From Methylotenera sp. L2L1 (GTDB lineage: Bacteria; Pseudomonadota; Gammaproteobacteria; Burkholderiales; Methylophilaceae): DNA of 64,000 bases. Below are positions 44,435 to 55,138 of the stretch, one piece after another. The stretch spans positions 2,108,001-2,172,000 of the forward strand of contig NZ_JQMG01000001.1 in the NCBI RefSeq assembly GCF_000744605.1, read 5' to 3'. The position numbers were made by a program, and so were the translations under genes. Numbering within the stretch: the first letter of the stretch is position 1; every line of letters starts with the position of its first letter. The notes under the pieces were generated by a model. It searched no databases. It had not been told where the DNA came from and was given only the letters and a program-made list of their open reading frames with translations.

Positions 44435-45802
44435 ATGTTAACAGTCCTCGCTTTTATACTTACCCTAGGCATTGTTGTGACTGTCCATGAGTATGGTCAT
44501 TTTCAAGTAGCAAGGTGGTGCGGTGTAAAAGTGCTGAAATTCTCTATAGGTTTTGGCCAGCCACTATGGAGTAAACGGTTTGGAAAAGATCAGACAGAGT
44601 ATGTGATTGCAGCCATTCCACTAGGCGGTTATGTGAAAATGCTTGGGGAAGAAGCATCGCCTGACGAGTCAAATGTAAGCAGTGAAGATATGTCACGTGC
44701 TTTGAACAGGCAAAGCGTAGGCAAGCGAATAGCCATCGTATTGGCAGGCCCGTTTGCAAATCTGCTACTCGCTATTTTTCTTTACTGGATTTTATTCATG
44801 ACAGGTGTTGTAGGCATCAAACCTACAGTAGGTAAGTTGATAGAAAACAGCCCAGCTGCTTTATTGAATTTACAAGCCGATGAGGTCATTCAGAAAGTCG
44901 GCAATCAAAGCGTTAGCAGCTGGCAGGATGTTCGTTGGTTATTGTTGAAAGAGACATTAAAGAAAACTGACATTGCAATACAAACGATTAATCCTCAACA
45001 AGAAATCAAGTCTTATCAACTCAATGTGTCCAATATCGACTTTGATGATGAGAAGCTGGATGTTTTAGATAAGGTCGGTTTTATTGTAGAGATGCCTAAA
45101 ATTTCGCCTAAAATTGGCGAGGTGGTTAAGGGCAGCCCTGCTGAACAAGCCGGATTAAAAACCAATGATCTTGTGCTTGAACTCAATAAAGCCAAAGTTA
45201 GTGACTGGGATTCCTTCGTCAAAGAAATTAAATCACATCCTGAAACGGAAATTGCGTTATTGATTCAGCGCGATGATCAGTTAATGGCGCTCAGCGTTAC
45301 CCCTGAAGCTATTATTGAAAATGATGAAAAGATAGGTCGTATCGGTGCTGGATTCAATATGCAGCAAAGTGAGTTAGATCAATTCTTTATTACAACGCAC
45401 TATTCGGTGTCAGGCGCATTCCTTAAGGCAGTAGAAAAAACATGGGATACCGCTACTTTTAGTTTAAAAATGATGGGCAATATGGTGTTGGGTAATGTCT
45501 CATGGAAAGGAATGAGCGGACCTGTCACTATTGCCAGTTATGCTGGACAAAGCGCTAATATGGGCTTTAAAGTTTTTATCGGGTTTCTAGCATTAATCAG
45601 TATTAGTATAGGTGTGCTGAATCTCTTACCGATTCCCGTATTAGATGGCGGGCATTTGATGTATTATATGTTTGAATTTTTTACAGGGCGTCCTGTATCT
45701 GAAGCAGCAATGAATGTAGGGCAAAGAATAGGCGTTTTTCTACTCGCATGTATGATGGTTTTAGCGCTTTATAATGATATAAACAGATTGATAACAGGCT
45801 AA
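44435..45802 (+). CDS. rseP: Site-2 zinc protease RseP
   Basis: The 455-residue membrane protease has zinc motif HEYGH at 18-22 in the first helix, two PDZ domains in the periplasmic part (about 115-300), and LLPIPVLDGGHL near the C-terminus with the third metal ligand. It cuts anti-sigma-E factors and remnant signal peptides. Its stop is 4 bases before bamA. The dxr-rseP-bamA order is conserved. Confidence 0.95.
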   Translation: MLTVLAFILTLGIVVTVHEYGHFQVARWCGVKVLKFSIGFGQPLWSKRFGKDQTEYVIAAIPLGGYVKMLGEEASPDESNVSSEDMSRALNRQSVGKRIAIVLAGPFANLLLAIFLYWILFMTGVVGIKPTVGKLIENSPAALLNLQADEVIQKVGNQSVSSWQDVRWLLLKETLKKTDIAIQTINPQQEIKSYQLNVSNIDFDDEKLDVLDKVGFIVEMPKISPKIGEVVKGSPAEQAGLKTNDLVLELNKAKVSDWDSFVKEIKSHPETEIALLIQRDDQLMALSVTPEAIIENDEKIGRIGAGFNMQQSELDQFFITTHYSVSGAFLKAVEKTWDTATFSLKMMGNMVLGNVSWKGMSGPVTIASYAGQSANMGFKVFIGFLALISISIGVLNLLPIPVLDGGHLMYYMFEFFTGRPVSEAAMNVGQRIGVFLLACMMVLALYNDINRLITG

Positions 45803-45806
45803 TTGA

Positions 45807-48131
45807 ATGGCAATTCAAAATTTGAAACACCCAAAACTAAAACTTAAGTCTATGTTGTTGCTTGTGTCTAGCTTATATGCTGGATCAGTGATGGCACTTG
45901 AACCATTTCAAGTAAAAGATATTCGTGTAGAAGGTATTCAGAGAACAGAAGCAGGCACAGTATTTAGTCACCTACCTGTTAAAGTTGGTGAGATCATGGA
46001 TGATGATCTGGCTGCGCAAGCGATTAAGTCACTTTATAACACAGGCTTCTTCAAAGATGTGCGCATTGAAGCCGAAAATGATGTGCTAATCGTTACTGTA
46101 CAAGAGCGTGCCGCCATTGCTCAGATTGACTTTAGTGGTAATAAATCATTCCCTACCGATAAAATGAAAGAGGGTTTGAAACAGGTTGGTATATCAGAAA
46201 GTCAAATTTTTGATAAATCACAGCTAGATCGTGCAGAGCAGGAGATCAAGCGTCAGTACTTATCACAAGGTAAGTACGGCGCATCTGTGAAGACCGTCGT
46301 AACACCGCTAGAGCGTAATCGTGTTGCTGTTAGATTTGATATCGAAGAGGGTGCAGTTTCCAAGATTCGTGATATTAATATCGTTGGTAATAAAGCGTAC
46401 TCGATAGAGGATCTTCGGGCGCAATTTCTGTTAACGACACCAAACTGGATGAGTTGGTGGAATAAAGACGACCAATATTCTAAGCAAAAGTTAAATGCAG
46501 ATATAGAAACCTTGCGTTCTTTTTATATGAACAAAGGATATCTTGAGTTTAATATTGACTCAACGCAGGTGTCAATTACGCCTGATAAAAAAGACATCTA
46601 CATTACAATCAATATTACTGAAGGTGAAAAATATACCATCTCAGAAGTGAAGTTGGCTGGCGAAACGTTAGTGCCTGAAGATGAATTGCGCCAATTGATT
46701 CAAGTGCAAGCTGGCGATACCTTTAGTCGTGAGAAAGTAACGCAAACAAGCAAAGCGATTAGTGATCGATTAAGTAACGACGGGTACGCTTTCTCAAACG
46801 TCAACCCAGTGCCAGAAATTAATAAAGAACTACACACCGCAGCATTTACTTTTTTCGTAGATCCAGGCAAGCGTGTGTATGTAAGACGCATTAACGTAAT
46901 GGGCAATACACGTACACGTGATGAAGTGATTCGCCGTGAAGTACGTCAGCTAGAATCTGCTTGGTATGCCTCTAATAAAATCGATCGTTCAAAAGAGCGT
47001 ATTGTACGTACTGACTTTTTCTCAGACGTGAATGTAGAAACACCAGCAGTACCAGGCACGGCAGATCAGGTAGATTTAAATATTAGTGTCACAGAAAAAT
47101 CGACCGGTAGTGTACAGTTCGGTGCAGGCTTGTCTAGTAACGAGGGTGTGGTTTTCGGTATTACAGTAAACCAGAATAACTTTTTGGGAACTGGTAATCG
47201 CGTCAGTGCACAAGTCAATACAGGCAAAGTGAATACAACCTATTCACTGTCATATACCGACCCATACTTTACGCCAGATGGGGTAAGCCGCGGTATTGAC
47301 CTATATCGCCGTGACGTTAATACTAGCTCACTTAATATCGGTACCTACAACACGTCATCTTATGGTGGTGGCGTAAGATTCGGTATTCCACTAAACGAAA
47401 GAGACGGTCTCAACTTTGGTCTTTCAGCTGACTTTACATCGGTTGATTTGACCGATGAAAGCCCACAACAATATAAAGACTTTTGTGAGAAAGCGAGCGG
47501 TTGTAGCAGTAACTCTCTTGTAGCTACAGCAGGGTGGTCACATGACTCACGTGACAGTATTATGTTTACGACCAAAGGCGTCTTGCAAAGATTGACCGGG
47601 GAGGTAGCACTTCCTGTGCTTGATTTAGAGTACTATAAAATAGATTATAAACATGCATGGTTTAAAGAGTTATTTACTGGGTATACGCTGATGCTGAATG
47701 GTGAAATTGGCTATGCTGACTCTTATGGTGATCGTAAATACCCATTCTTTAAAAACTTCTACATGGGCGGCGTGAACACAGTTCGAGGCTATGATAACGG
47801 TTCTTTAGGGCCTAGAAGTATTGATGCGGTGACTGGCAATGACTTTGCATTAGGTGGCACTAAGCGCCTACTGGGTAATGCTGAGTTGTATATTCCAATT
47901 CCTGGGTTGAAAGAGTCTAAACAATTTAGACTGAGTGCGTTTGTTGATGCAGGTAATGTGTTTGGAACAGATGATTCTTACGACTTTGGTGAGTTGCGTT
48001 ATTCGACGGGGGTAGGTCTTAGTTGGATTTCACCGTTTGGTCCTTTGAAATTAGTATTTGCTAAACCTCTGAATAGCAAAACTGGTGATGATACACAGGC
48101 AATCCAGTTTCAGTTAGGTCAGCAGTTCTAA
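45807..48131 (+). CDS. bamA: Outer-membrane protein assembly factor BamA
   Basis: The 774-residue protein has a signal peptide ending MA at residue 30, five POTRA domains (about 35-430), and the C-terminal beta-barrel with the VRGYDNGSLGPR motif (RGY loop). The final residue is Phe (QLGQQF), the usual barrel-end signal. It inserts barrel proteins into the outer membrane. The family length is normal. Confidence 0.97.
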   Translation: MAIQNLKHPKLKLKSMLLLVSSLYAGSVMALEPFQVKDIRVEGIQRTEAGTVFSHLPVKVGEIMDDDLAAQAIKSLYNTGFFKDVRIEAENDVLIVTVQERAAIAQIDFSGNKSFPTDKMKEGLKQVGISESQIFDKSQLDRAEQEIKRQYLSQGKYGASVKTVVTPLERNRVAVRFDIEEGAVSKIRDINIVGNKAYSIEDLRAQFLLTTPNWMSWWNKDDQYSKQKLNADIETLRSFYMNKGYLEFNIDSTQVSITPDKKDIYITINITEGEKYTISEVKLAGETLVPEDELRQLIQVQAGDTFSREKVTQTSKAISDRLSNDGYAFSNVNPVPEINKELHTAAFTFFVDPGKRVYVRRINVMGNTRTRDEVIRREVRQLESAWYASNKIDRSKERIVRTDFFSDVNVETPAVPGTADQVDLNISVTEKSTGSVQFGAGLSSNEGVVFGITVNQNNFLGTGNRVSAQVNTGKVNTTYSLSYTDPYFTPDGVSRGIDLYRRDVNTSSLNIGTYNTSSYGGGVRFGIPLNERDGLNFGLSADFTSVDLTDESPQQYKDFCEKASGCSSNSLVATAGWSHDSRDSIMFTTKGVLQRLTGEVALPVLDLEYYKIDYKHAWFKELFTGYTLMLNGEIGYADSYGDRKYPFFKNFYMGGVNTVRGYDNGSLGPRSIDAVTGNDFALGGTKRLLGNAELYIPIPGLKESKQFRLSAFVDAGNVFGTDDSYDFGELRYSTGVGLSWISPFGPLKLVFAKPLNSKTGDDTQAIQFQLGQQF

Positions 48132-48243
48132 CGAAATTTTTATCAGGCAATCGTATCGAAATATAGTGTTGGTTACTTATTCGATTGAGTGTCTTATGGC
48201 ATAATGATGCCCATATTCGCAGTGCAGGGTTAGGAGAAATTAA

Positions 48244-48747
48244 GTGAGTCATTTTTTAAAAAGTATATTAGTTGCAAGTTTGATGACATTTGCAATGAGC
48301 GCTCAATCAGCAGACTTGAAAGTTGGTTACGTACAGGTAGACAAAATTCTACAAGATGCGCCACAAACTGCTGAGAGTGGTAAAAAATTAGAAAAAGAAT
48401 TTAGTCCTCGCTCACAAGAGCTTGATCGCATGGCTAAACAAATTAAAGATTTAGAAACAATTCTAGATAAAGAAGGGTTAACACTTTCAGAATCTGAGCG
48501 TCGCACTAAAGAGCGCGATGCACAAAACATCAAAATTGAATTTCAACGCAAACAACGTGAATTGCGTGAAGATATTAACTTACGTAAAAATGAAGAATTA
48601 GGCGCTTTGCAAGATCGTATTAACAAGGCTGTTCAGTCAGTGTCTGAAGCTGAGGGTTACGACCTAGTTGTGTACAGTGGCGTTGCTTATGCAAGTAAGA
48701 AAATTGACATTACAGACAAAGTATTAAAAATGTTAGGTAAAAAATAA
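48244..48747 (+). CDS. skp: Periplasmic chaperone Skp/OmpH
   Basis: The 167-residue protein has a signal peptide ending QSA near residue 22, then DLKVGYVQVDKILQDAPQ, and long charged helices that form the tentacles of the trimer. The start is GTG with AGGAG 7 bases upstream. It binds unfolded outer-membrane proteins for delivery to BamA, the upstream gene. Confidence 0.92.
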   Translation: MSHFLKSILVASLMTFAMSAQSADLKVGYVQVDKILQDAPQTAESGKKLEKEFSPRSQELDRMAKQIKDLETILDKEGLTLSESERRTKERDAQNIKIEFQRKQRELREDINLRKNEELGALQDRINKAVQSVSEAEGYDLVVYSGVAYASKKIDITDKVLKMLGKK

Positions 48748-48786
48748 GCAGTTTGTTTGATTACGTCACATTTTTTGAGTTAAAAC

Positions 48787-49821
48787 ATGAGTCAGCAATA
48801 CTCACTTAACGATATCGTCAGTGCGCTAGGTGGTCATGTTGTAGGTGATGGCAATGTCTTGATCAATAGAGTTTCGTCTATTGCAAATGCCAAAACAGGA
48901 TCCATTAGTTTTTTTAATGATAGCAAATATCAGAAAGCGCTAGCTGCAAGTGAGGCTAGTGCTTTTATCATGAGGGAAGCGCATGTTAACTTAAGCGAGC
49001 TGCCCAAAATCGTTGTAGATAACCCTTATGCGTATTTTGCAAAACTGTCTGCTTTTTTAAACCCGCTAGCTGTAGTCCCTCAAGGCATTCATGAATCTGC
49101 TGTTATCCATTCAACAGCTCGTATTCCAGATTCATGCAGTATTGGGCCACTGGTTTCTATTGGTGAAAATGTGACGCTTGGAGAACACGTCGTCATCACA
49201 AGTGGCTGCGTGGTTGAAAACGATGTAAAAATAGCCGATGGAACCCGGTTAGAACCTAATGTTGTCATTAAACACCATTGTGAAATTGGTGAGAATTGTC
49301 ATTTTTTTTCGGGTGTGATTATTGGTTCAGATGGGTTTGGCTACGCAGAGGAAGCTGGCAAATGGCTTAAGATTCCACAAGTTGGACGGGTTGTTATTCA
49401 TGCTAACGTCGATATCGGCGCGAATACTACCGTTGACCGTGGCGCCATTGATGACACCGTAATCGAGGAAGGCGTAAAGCTCGATAATTTAATTCAAATA
49501 GGTCACAACTGTGTCATTGGCGCACATACAGTTATTGCTGGCTGTGTAGGTGTCGCAGGCAGTGCGCGTATTGGTAAGCACTGTAAAATTGGCGGAGCGG
49601 CAATGATATTGGGGCATCTGGAAATCGCAGATCATGTCACGATTTCACCGGGCAGTATGATTACCCGCTCTTTGATGGCGGCTGATACATACACTGCATT
49701 AATGCCTTTTCAGACACATAAAGCATGGTTAAGTACGGCTGCAAGAATTCGTCACTTAGATGATTTTGCAGACAAAATTAAACAGCTTGAAAATGAGATT
49801 ACTTTGCTAAAAGCAAAGTAA
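48787..49821 (+). CDS. lpxD: UDP-3-O-acylglucosamine N-acyltransferase LpxD
   Basis: The 344-residue lipid A enzyme has an N-terminal uridine-binding part, then hexapeptide repeats (IGPLVSIGENVTLGEHVVI and on) forming a left-handed beta-helix, and a C-terminal helix. The catalytic His is in the LIQIGHNCVIG region near residue 239. Neighbours fabZ, lpxA and lpxB are in the same pathway. Confidence 0.96.
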   Translation: MSQQYSLNDIVSALGGHVVGDGNVLINRVSSIANAKTGSISFFNDSKYQKALAASEASAFIMREAHVNLSELPKIVVDNPYAYFAKLSAFLNPLAVVPQGIHESAVIHSTARIPDSCSIGPLVSIGENVTLGEHVVITSGCVVENDVKIADGTRLEPNVVIKHHCEIGENCHFFSGVIIGSDGFGYAEEAGKWLKIPQVGRVVIHANVDIGANTTVDRGAIDDTVIEEGVKLDNLIQIGHNCVIGAHTVIAGCVGVAGSARIGKHCKIGGAAMILGHLEIADHVTISPGSMITRSLMAADTYTALMPFQTHKAWLSTAARIRHLDDFADKIKQLENEITLLKAK

Positions 49822-49878
49822 TGTAAGTATTTAAAGATTAACGATAAAACACTTTATAAGAAGCAAACCGAGATTAAT

Positions 49879-50349
49879 ATGACTAATAATGCAACCTCTA
49901 CTACCAGTATGGATATTCATGAAATTCTAGAGCACTTGCCACATCGTTATCCATTTGTATTGGTTGATCGAGTGTTGTCTATGGAGTTGGGTAAAGAAAT
50001 TACAGCGATTAAAAATGTGAGTGTTAATGAGCCTTACTTCCCAGGTCACTTTCCATACCATCCAGTGATGCCTGGTGTTTTAATCGTAGAAGCCATGGCA
50101 CAAGCTGCTGCCATATTGTCGTTCAAGACAATGGATACTAAACCTACTGATGATTCTGTGTATTATTTTGCAGGTATTGATAGCGCCCGTTTTAAAAAAC
50201 CAGTGTCACCTGGCGACCAAATTGTACTTAATGTGAAAATTGACCGTATTCTGAAGGGTATTTGGAAGTATTCAGGAGTTGCTACTGTAGATGGGGTTGT
50301 TGTGGCTGAAGCACAAATGATGTGCATATTAAAAGCAATTGAAAAATAA
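49879..50349 (+). CDS. fabZ: 3-hydroxyacyl-ACP dehydratase FabZ
   Basis: The 156-residue hot-dog-fold enzyme has [13 protein letters not shown] (catalytic His) and [20 protein letters not shown] (catalytic Glu). It competes with LpxA for hydroxyacyl-ACP, so joint placement with lpxD and lpxA links phospholipid and lipid A supply. The length is standard. Confidence 0.96.
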   Translation: MTNNATSTTSMDIHEILEHLPHRYPFVLVDRVLSMELGKEITAIKNVSVNEPYFPGHFPYHPVMPGVLIVEAMAQAAAILSFKTMDTKPTDDSVYYFAGIDSARFKKPVSPGDQIVLNVKIDRILKGIWKYSGVATVDGVVVAEAQMMCILKAIEK

Positions 50350-50396
50350 GTAGTTAGTCAGCGTCATACCACGCACAAAGAATAAGTGAAGTTAAA

Positions 50397-51179
50397 ATGC
50401 ATACTGCAAAAATTCATCCAACAGCCATCATAGATGCTTCAGCGGAACTTGATTCTAGCGTTGAAGTTGGAGCATTCTCCGTCATTGGGCCTCAAGTAAA
50501 AATTGATGCTGGCACGCGTGTTGCCAGCCACGTTGCAATTAATGGCCCAACGACGATTGGTAAGAATAACCAAATTTTCCAGTTCTCGTCATTAGGTGAA
50601 GCACCGCAGGATAAAAAATACAAAGGTGAACCGACCTTATTGGAAATTGGTGACAACAATACCATTCGCGAGTTTTGCACTTTTAATCGTGGTACCGTCC
50701 AAGATAAAGGTACAACAAAAATTGGTAACGATAACTGGATTATGGCCTATGTGCATATTGCACATGATTGCCAAGTTGGTAATCATACAATTTTAGCGAA
50801 CAACTCATCACTTGCTGGGCATGTTGATATGTATGACTATGCAATTTTAGGTGGCTTCACGCTTGTGCATCAGTTTTGCAAAATAGGTTCTCATGTCATT
50901 ACTGCGGTAGGATCTGTTGTGTTTAAAGACATCCCACCGTATGTGACAGCCGCAGGATATGATGCTAAACCACATGGCATTAATTCTGAAGGTCTCAAGC
51001 GTAGAGGTTTCTCACCTGAGAGTATTTTGCAGATTAAACGTGCCTATAAAACACTCTACCGCAAAGGCTTAACTTTAGAAGAGTCTAAAGTTGAACTAGA
51101 GGCGATGGTATCAAAAACACCAGAAATCGGTCTATTGACTGACTTCCTGAATGTGTCTACTCGCGGCATTGTCCGTTAA
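50397..51179 (+). CDS. lpxA: UDP-N-acetylglucosamine acyltransferase LpxA
   Basis: The 260-residue first enzyme of lipid A synthesis is a left-handed beta-helix of hexapeptide repeats (IHPTAIIDASAELDSSVEVGAF). Catalytic His is in YVHIAHDCQVG, and FTLVHQFCKIG is conserved. The C-terminal helices are complete. Confidence 0.97.
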   Translation: MHTAKIHPTAIIDASAELDSSVEVGAFSVIGPQVKIDAGTRVASHVAINGPTTIGKNNQIFQFSSLGEAPQDKKYKGEPTLLEIGDNNTIREFCTFNRGTVQDKGTTKIGNDNWIMAYVHIAHDCQVGNHTILANNSSLAGHVDMYDYAILGGFTLVHQFCKIGSHVITAVGSVVFKDIPPYVTAAGYDAKPHGINSEGLKRRGFSPESILQIKRAYKTLYRKGLTLEESKVELEAMVSKTPEIGLLTDFLNVSTRGIVR

Positions 51180-51188
51180 TCGTACGAT

Positions 51189-52322
51189 ATGGTTAGAATT
51201 GGTATCGTGGCTGGAGAAGCCTCTGGTGATTTACTTGGTAGTCACCTAATACAAGCACTTAAACAAAAGCATCCAGATATAGAGTTTATTGGTATCGCTG
51301 GGCCGAAAATGATTAGCGAAGGTGCTAAGTCACTTTTTCCAATAGAGCGACTATCAGTACGTGGCTATCTTGAGGTGATTAAGCATTTATGGGGTCTGCT
51401 AAAGCTGCGTCGTGAATTGCTGAACCATTTTTTAAGTAATCCACCAGACTTATTCATTGGTATCGATGCGCCTGATTTTAATTTTTGGTTAGAAAAAAAA
51501 CTCAAAAATAAAGGTGTTAAAACGATTCATTATGTGAGTCCATCTATCTGGGCTTGGCGTAAGAATCGCATCAAAAAAATTAAAAAAGCAGTCACTCAGA
51601 TTTTGGCCTTGTTTCCTTTTGAGCCTGCTTTATACAAAGAAAAGGGTGTGCCTGTCGCTTATGTTGGACACCCATTGGCTGATATGCTGCCGCTTGAGCC
51701 TAATGTCCCTGGTGCACGTGAAATTTTAAAGCTAGAAACGTCTTCGTTAGTCGTCGCAATGCTGCCAGGCAGTCGACAAAGTGAAGTAGAGCAGCATGCT
51801 GATTTGTTTGTACAAACGGCTAAACATATTTATGCGCAACAACCTAATGCTGTGTTTTTAGTGCCATTGATTACGCGCGAAACACGTCATATTTTTGAAG
51901 TAGCCATTTATAACGAGCCAGAACCGCTACCTATTCAACTGTTGTTTGGTCATGCGCACGATGCAATGGAAGCGGCTGACGTAGTGATTGTTGCCTCTGG
52001 GACTGCTACGCTTGAAGCGGCATTGCTTAAAAAGCCAATGGTGATTACATATCGTATGTCTAATTTGAGTTGGCAATTGCTCAAACGTATGCGCTTGCAG
52101 CCGTATGTTGGTTTGCCAAATATCTTGGCTGAAAAGTTTGTGGTGCCTGAGCTATTGCAACATGATGCAACGGCTGAAAAAATTTCCCAAGCAGCATTAG
52201 ATCTTGTAAAAGATAAAGATAGGCTGGCTGAAATTAAAAAAGAATTTACTGATATTCACCATCAATTAAAGCAAAATACAGCAGAAAAAGCAGCGATTGC
52301 TATACTTTCACATCTGAAATGA
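51189..52322 (+). CDS. lpxB: Lipid-A-disaccharide synthase
   Basis: The 377-residue glycosyltransferase (GT19) has [17 protein letters not shown] at the N-terminus, IDAPDFNFW near 93-101, and [22 protein letters not shown] and [10 protein letters not shown] are the donor-binding regions. It joins two acylated glucosamines. Its end overlaps rnhB by 4 bases (ATGA). Confidence 0.96.
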   Translation: MVRIGIVAGEASGDLLGSHLIQALKQKHPDIEFIGIAGPKMISEGAKSLFPIERLSVRGYLEVIKHLWGLLKLRRELLNHFLSNPPDLFIGIDAPDFNFWLEKKLKNKGVKTIHYVSPSIWAWRKNRIKKIKKAVTQILALFPFEPALYKEKGVPVAYVGHPLADMLPLEPNVPGAREILKLETSSLVVAMLPGSRQSEVEQHADLFVQTAKHIYAQQPNAVFLVPLITRETRHIFEVAIYNEPEPLPIQLLFGHAHDAMEAADVVIVASGTATLEAALLKKPMVITYRMSNLSWQLLKRMRLQPYVGLPNILAEKFVVPELLQHDATAEKISQAALDLVKDKDRLAEIKKEFTDIHHQLKQNTAEKAAIAILSHLK

Positions 52323-52927
52323 ATGAAAATCAGTTGATCTGTGGTGTTGATGAAGCTGGGCGTGGCCCTTTGGCTGGTGCTGTTTATGCTGCTGCAGTCA
52401 TACTCAATTCAGAAAAACCTATCCGGGGTTTAGCCGATTCTAAAAAACTTAGTGAAAAAAGACGTGACGCATTAGCACTTGAAATTAAAGAGCACGCTTT
52501 TGCATGGGCGATAGCTTACAGTACGGTCGAGGAAATTGACCAGCTTAATATCTTGCAGGCAAGTTTACTTGCGATGAAACGTGCAATTGAGTCTGTCCAA
52601 TCTGGTTTGACTAGTGTTGATCAGCTAAACCTGCTGGTACAGGTAGATGGAAATCAACGGCCAAAAATTAGCTTGCCTTGTGAAGCCATTGTTAAGGGCG
52701 ATAGTAAGGTGCAAGCGATATCTGCCGCATCTATTCTGGCCAAAACCGCGCGCGATGCAGCATTGTATGACTTAGATCGACAGTACCCGATGTATGGTTT
52801 TGCACAGCATAAAGGTTATCCAACCGCTGCACATATGGCACTACTACGTCAGCATGGCGTTTCACCTGTGCATAGGCTTAGCTACGCACCAGTTAAAGCC
52901 TTAATTCAATCATCGTTAAGCCAATAA
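52319..52927 (+). CDS. rnhB: Ribonuclease HII
   Basis: The 202-residue enzyme cuts at ribonucleotides in [18 protein letters not shown] holds the first Asp-Glu pair, [10 protein letters not shown] follows, and [15 protein letters not shown] is the C-terminal catalytic region. It overlaps lpxB by 4 bases and its 3' end overlaps the convergent methyltransferase gene by 12 bases. Confidence 0.95.
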   Translation: MNENQLICGVDEAGRGPLAGAVYAAAVILNSEKPIRGLADSKKLSEKRRDALALEIKEHAFAWAIAYSTVEEIDQLNILQASLLAMKRAIESVQSGLTSVDQLNLLVQVDGNQRPKISLPCEAIVKGDSKVQAISAASILAKTARDAALYDLDRQYPMYGFAQHKGYPTAAHMALLRQHGVSPVHRLSYAPVKALIQSSLSQ

Positions 52928-53632
52928 TAGGAACACTGTTGGTTTTTTATGTAAGTCCGGTAAAGGCGAGGCTTTCCATTCTTTTATACGTTTAGTGACA
53001 ATCAGTTCATCAGCGCAGCTAATGTTACAAGCAATACACAGCTTTGTTTCACCATTGCAATTGCTAAGAATGTCTTCAAGCATGTGCTGGTTACGGTAGG
53101 GTGTTTCTATAAACACTTGCGTTTCTTGTTGTTTTGAACGCTTTTCAATTTCTTTTAGCTGATTAACTCTTGCCGCTTTGTCACTTGGCAAGTACCCTAA
53201 GAAAGTAAAACGTTGTCCATTAAGACCGCTAGCCATCAGGCTAAGTAAAATGGATGAAGGGCCTACTAACGGAGCTACGCGAATACCTTTATGATGAGCT
53301 AGCGCAGCAAGTTTTGCACCTGGGTCTGCAATACCTGGACAACCTGCCTCGCTCATCAAACCTACATCCTTTCCAGCCATTAATGAGTTAAGTAGTGCTG
53401 GCAATTCTTTATCACTGGTGTGCTCGTTTAATGTTTTAAATACGAGCTCACGTATTGGCTTGCTATGTTGAATGGCACCTAAAAAATGGCGTGCGGTTTT
53501 TTCATTTTCAACAATAAACTCATCTAGTTGTTGGGCAATCTTTACAACCTCGCTGGGTAGCACCTTAGTGATATTATCTTCACCAAGCGTGACTGGAATA
53601 AAATATAAGGTACCTGTTTTTTTAGTCGTCAT
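52916..53632 (-). CDS. SAM-dependent methyltransferase, tetrapyrrole-methylase/RsmI superfamily
   Basis: The 238-residue protein has a [11 protein letters not shown] start and the superfamily motifs [16 protein letters not shown] and [21 protein letters not shown], ending with [11 protein letters not shown]. This places it with RsmI-like 16S rRNA methyltransferases (COG0313). It is shorter than true RsmI (about 280) and lacks its C-terminal helical part, so it is better called a paralogue of unknown target. Its start overlaps the DUF4139 stop by one base. Confidence 0.75.
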   Translation of the reverse strand: MTTKKTGTLYFIPVTLGEDNITKVLPSEVVKIAQQLDEFIVENEKTARHFLGAIQHSKPIRELVFKTLNEHTSDKELPALLNSLMAGKDVGLMSEAGCPGIADPGAKLAALAHHKGIRVAPLVGPSSILLSLMASGLNGQRFTFLGYLPSDKAARVNQLKEIEKRSKQQETQVFIETPYRNQHMLEDILSNCNGETKLCIACNISCADELIVTKRIKEWKASPLPDLHKKPTVFLLLA

Positions 53633-55077
53633 TAATATTTCACTTGTACACGGTAATTGAGTGTGACTTTACCTTCTGCAGGTACGTCAATTTTCCAAAC
53701 GGCAGTGTTGCTAGTCGCTTTTTGGCTAGGATGGCTTTCTTTGATGATTTTCCAATCTGCAGGAATAGGTTCCTGTACTGTGACTGAGACACGTTCTTTT
53801 TTTGCATTTTTAATGACAATCTCGTAAGCACTTTCAAACATGCTGTTACCTTTAGACGGGCGGGGTAATGTTTTAAAATCAGACTGTTTTTTATCAGCTG
53901 TGACGTCAAATGCTTCGCCAAGTTTAAGGCGTACAGCTTCATTTTTTGGCGTATGGTCGATACGGTCTTCGCCTACAAACTGAGCATTGCCTTGACTATC
54001 TTTTTTATAGACACGCATAATGCCTTTAGGTAATGGAATACCTAACTTTGCAGCCTCTTTGTTATCGAAATCTACAAACACGCTTACTTTTAACTTTTGG
54101 CCTAAGTCACCATAGCTTGAGTTGTAGTAGTAGTCTGAGCCACGCAAGACTAACTCTTTGCGGGCTGGCACTTGTGATGCTGAGAGTAGGGCTACTTGCT
54201 TGGTTTGGTTCTCTTCAATAGTAGTCTGGCGATCTAAACTGTATAGATGATACTCAAGCAGTGACTCCTCAGCCATTGGTGCCGCAGCTTCTGCCGCCAT
54301 CGCCACTCCTTTTCTCATAGTCATGGCGCGAGAGTAATCCTCTTGTACGCGGTTAACATCTCCAGCGACTAGCTGTAATTTTGCATTCTGATAGCTAGTG
54401 CCACTGGTGTTGGTCAGGGTTACCCAGCCTGATAGGTCAAGGCTATCCTCTTTGGGACTTAGTTCAGCCACATAGTCAGCTTTCCAGTCGAGCCCGCCTG
54501 TTAGGTAGCTCAACTCAACAGATTGTTCACCGACTGTTTTATTGGTAACTTTAGTAATTAAAGTAGGGCGGTCACGCAGGTTTGCTGGGACATTGTCATA
54601 CACAATGCGCCCTGGAATACCCGTTTCGATGCGGTTACCGATTTTCATCACAACGCCATTGTTTGCAGACAATACAGAAGCCTGTTCGCTCGTTTCTACA
54701 CCTGTAGCAGGGTTCGTACTAATGATTCGAACCGTTTTTCCTACATATTTTTCCAGTAATTTTTGTGGAGTAAGTAAGTCAAAATCAAAATTCTGCTCTA
54801 AGCTATCAAAGCTTCCCTTATGACTAACACTACGCAATAACGCTGTTTCTGGTCTGATTTGTGCACTTACATCACGTAATGCTAGGTTATTGAGACCGCT
54901 ATTTAATCTCACTTTACGTTGATCTTTGATCAAAGCCAGATTGTTGTTATAAATGGTAACAGCGATAGATTGCTGATCATGTAAGCTGCTTGTGATTTCC
55001 TCTGTGTCTGCGGATAGCACATTGCTTGATAGGGCAGATAGTACGCAAAGTACGATAAACTTGTATTGATTAGGCAT
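53632..55077 (-). CDS. DUF4139-domain exported protein
   Basis: The 481-residue protein has a signal peptide ending near VLSA (residue 22), an N-terminal DUF4140-like start (VTIYNNNLALIKDQRKVRLNSGLNNLALRDVS), and a C-terminal DUF4139 beta-rich domain. A strong AAGGAG ribosome site precedes the ATG. The function is unknown; homologues are periplasmic or surface proteins in many bacteria. It lies between the methyltransferase and Maf genes, which in other betaproteobacteria are often adjacent. Confidence 0.78.
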   Translation of the reverse strand: MPNQYKFIVLCVLSALSSNVLSADTEEITSSLHDQQSIAVTIYNNNLALIKDQRKVRLNSGLNNLALRDVSAQIRPETALLRSVSHKGSFDSLEQNFDFDLLTPQKLLEKYVGKTVRIISTNPATGVETSEQASVLSANNGVVMKIGNRIETGIPGRIVYDNVPANLRDRPTLITKVTNKTVGEQSVELSYLTGGLDWKADYVAELSPKEDSLDLSGWVTLTNTSGTSYQNAKLQLVAGDVNRVQEDYSRAMTMRKGVAMAAEAAAPMAEESLLEYHLYSLDRQTTIEENQTKQVALLSASQVPARKELVLRGSDYYYNSSYGDLGQKLKVSVFVDFDNKEAAKLGIPLPKGIMRVYKKDSQGNAQFVGEDRIDHTPKNEAVRLKLGEAFDVTADKKQSDFKTLPRPSKGNSMFESAYEIVIKNAKKERVSVTVQEPIPADWKIIKESHPSQKATSNTAVWKIDVPAEGKVTLNYRVQVKY

Positions 55078-55138
55078 TACAAACTCCTTCTAGGTGAGAG
55101 TGGGTAAATGTGGCAACAATTAATAGCATTTAGTTCAT

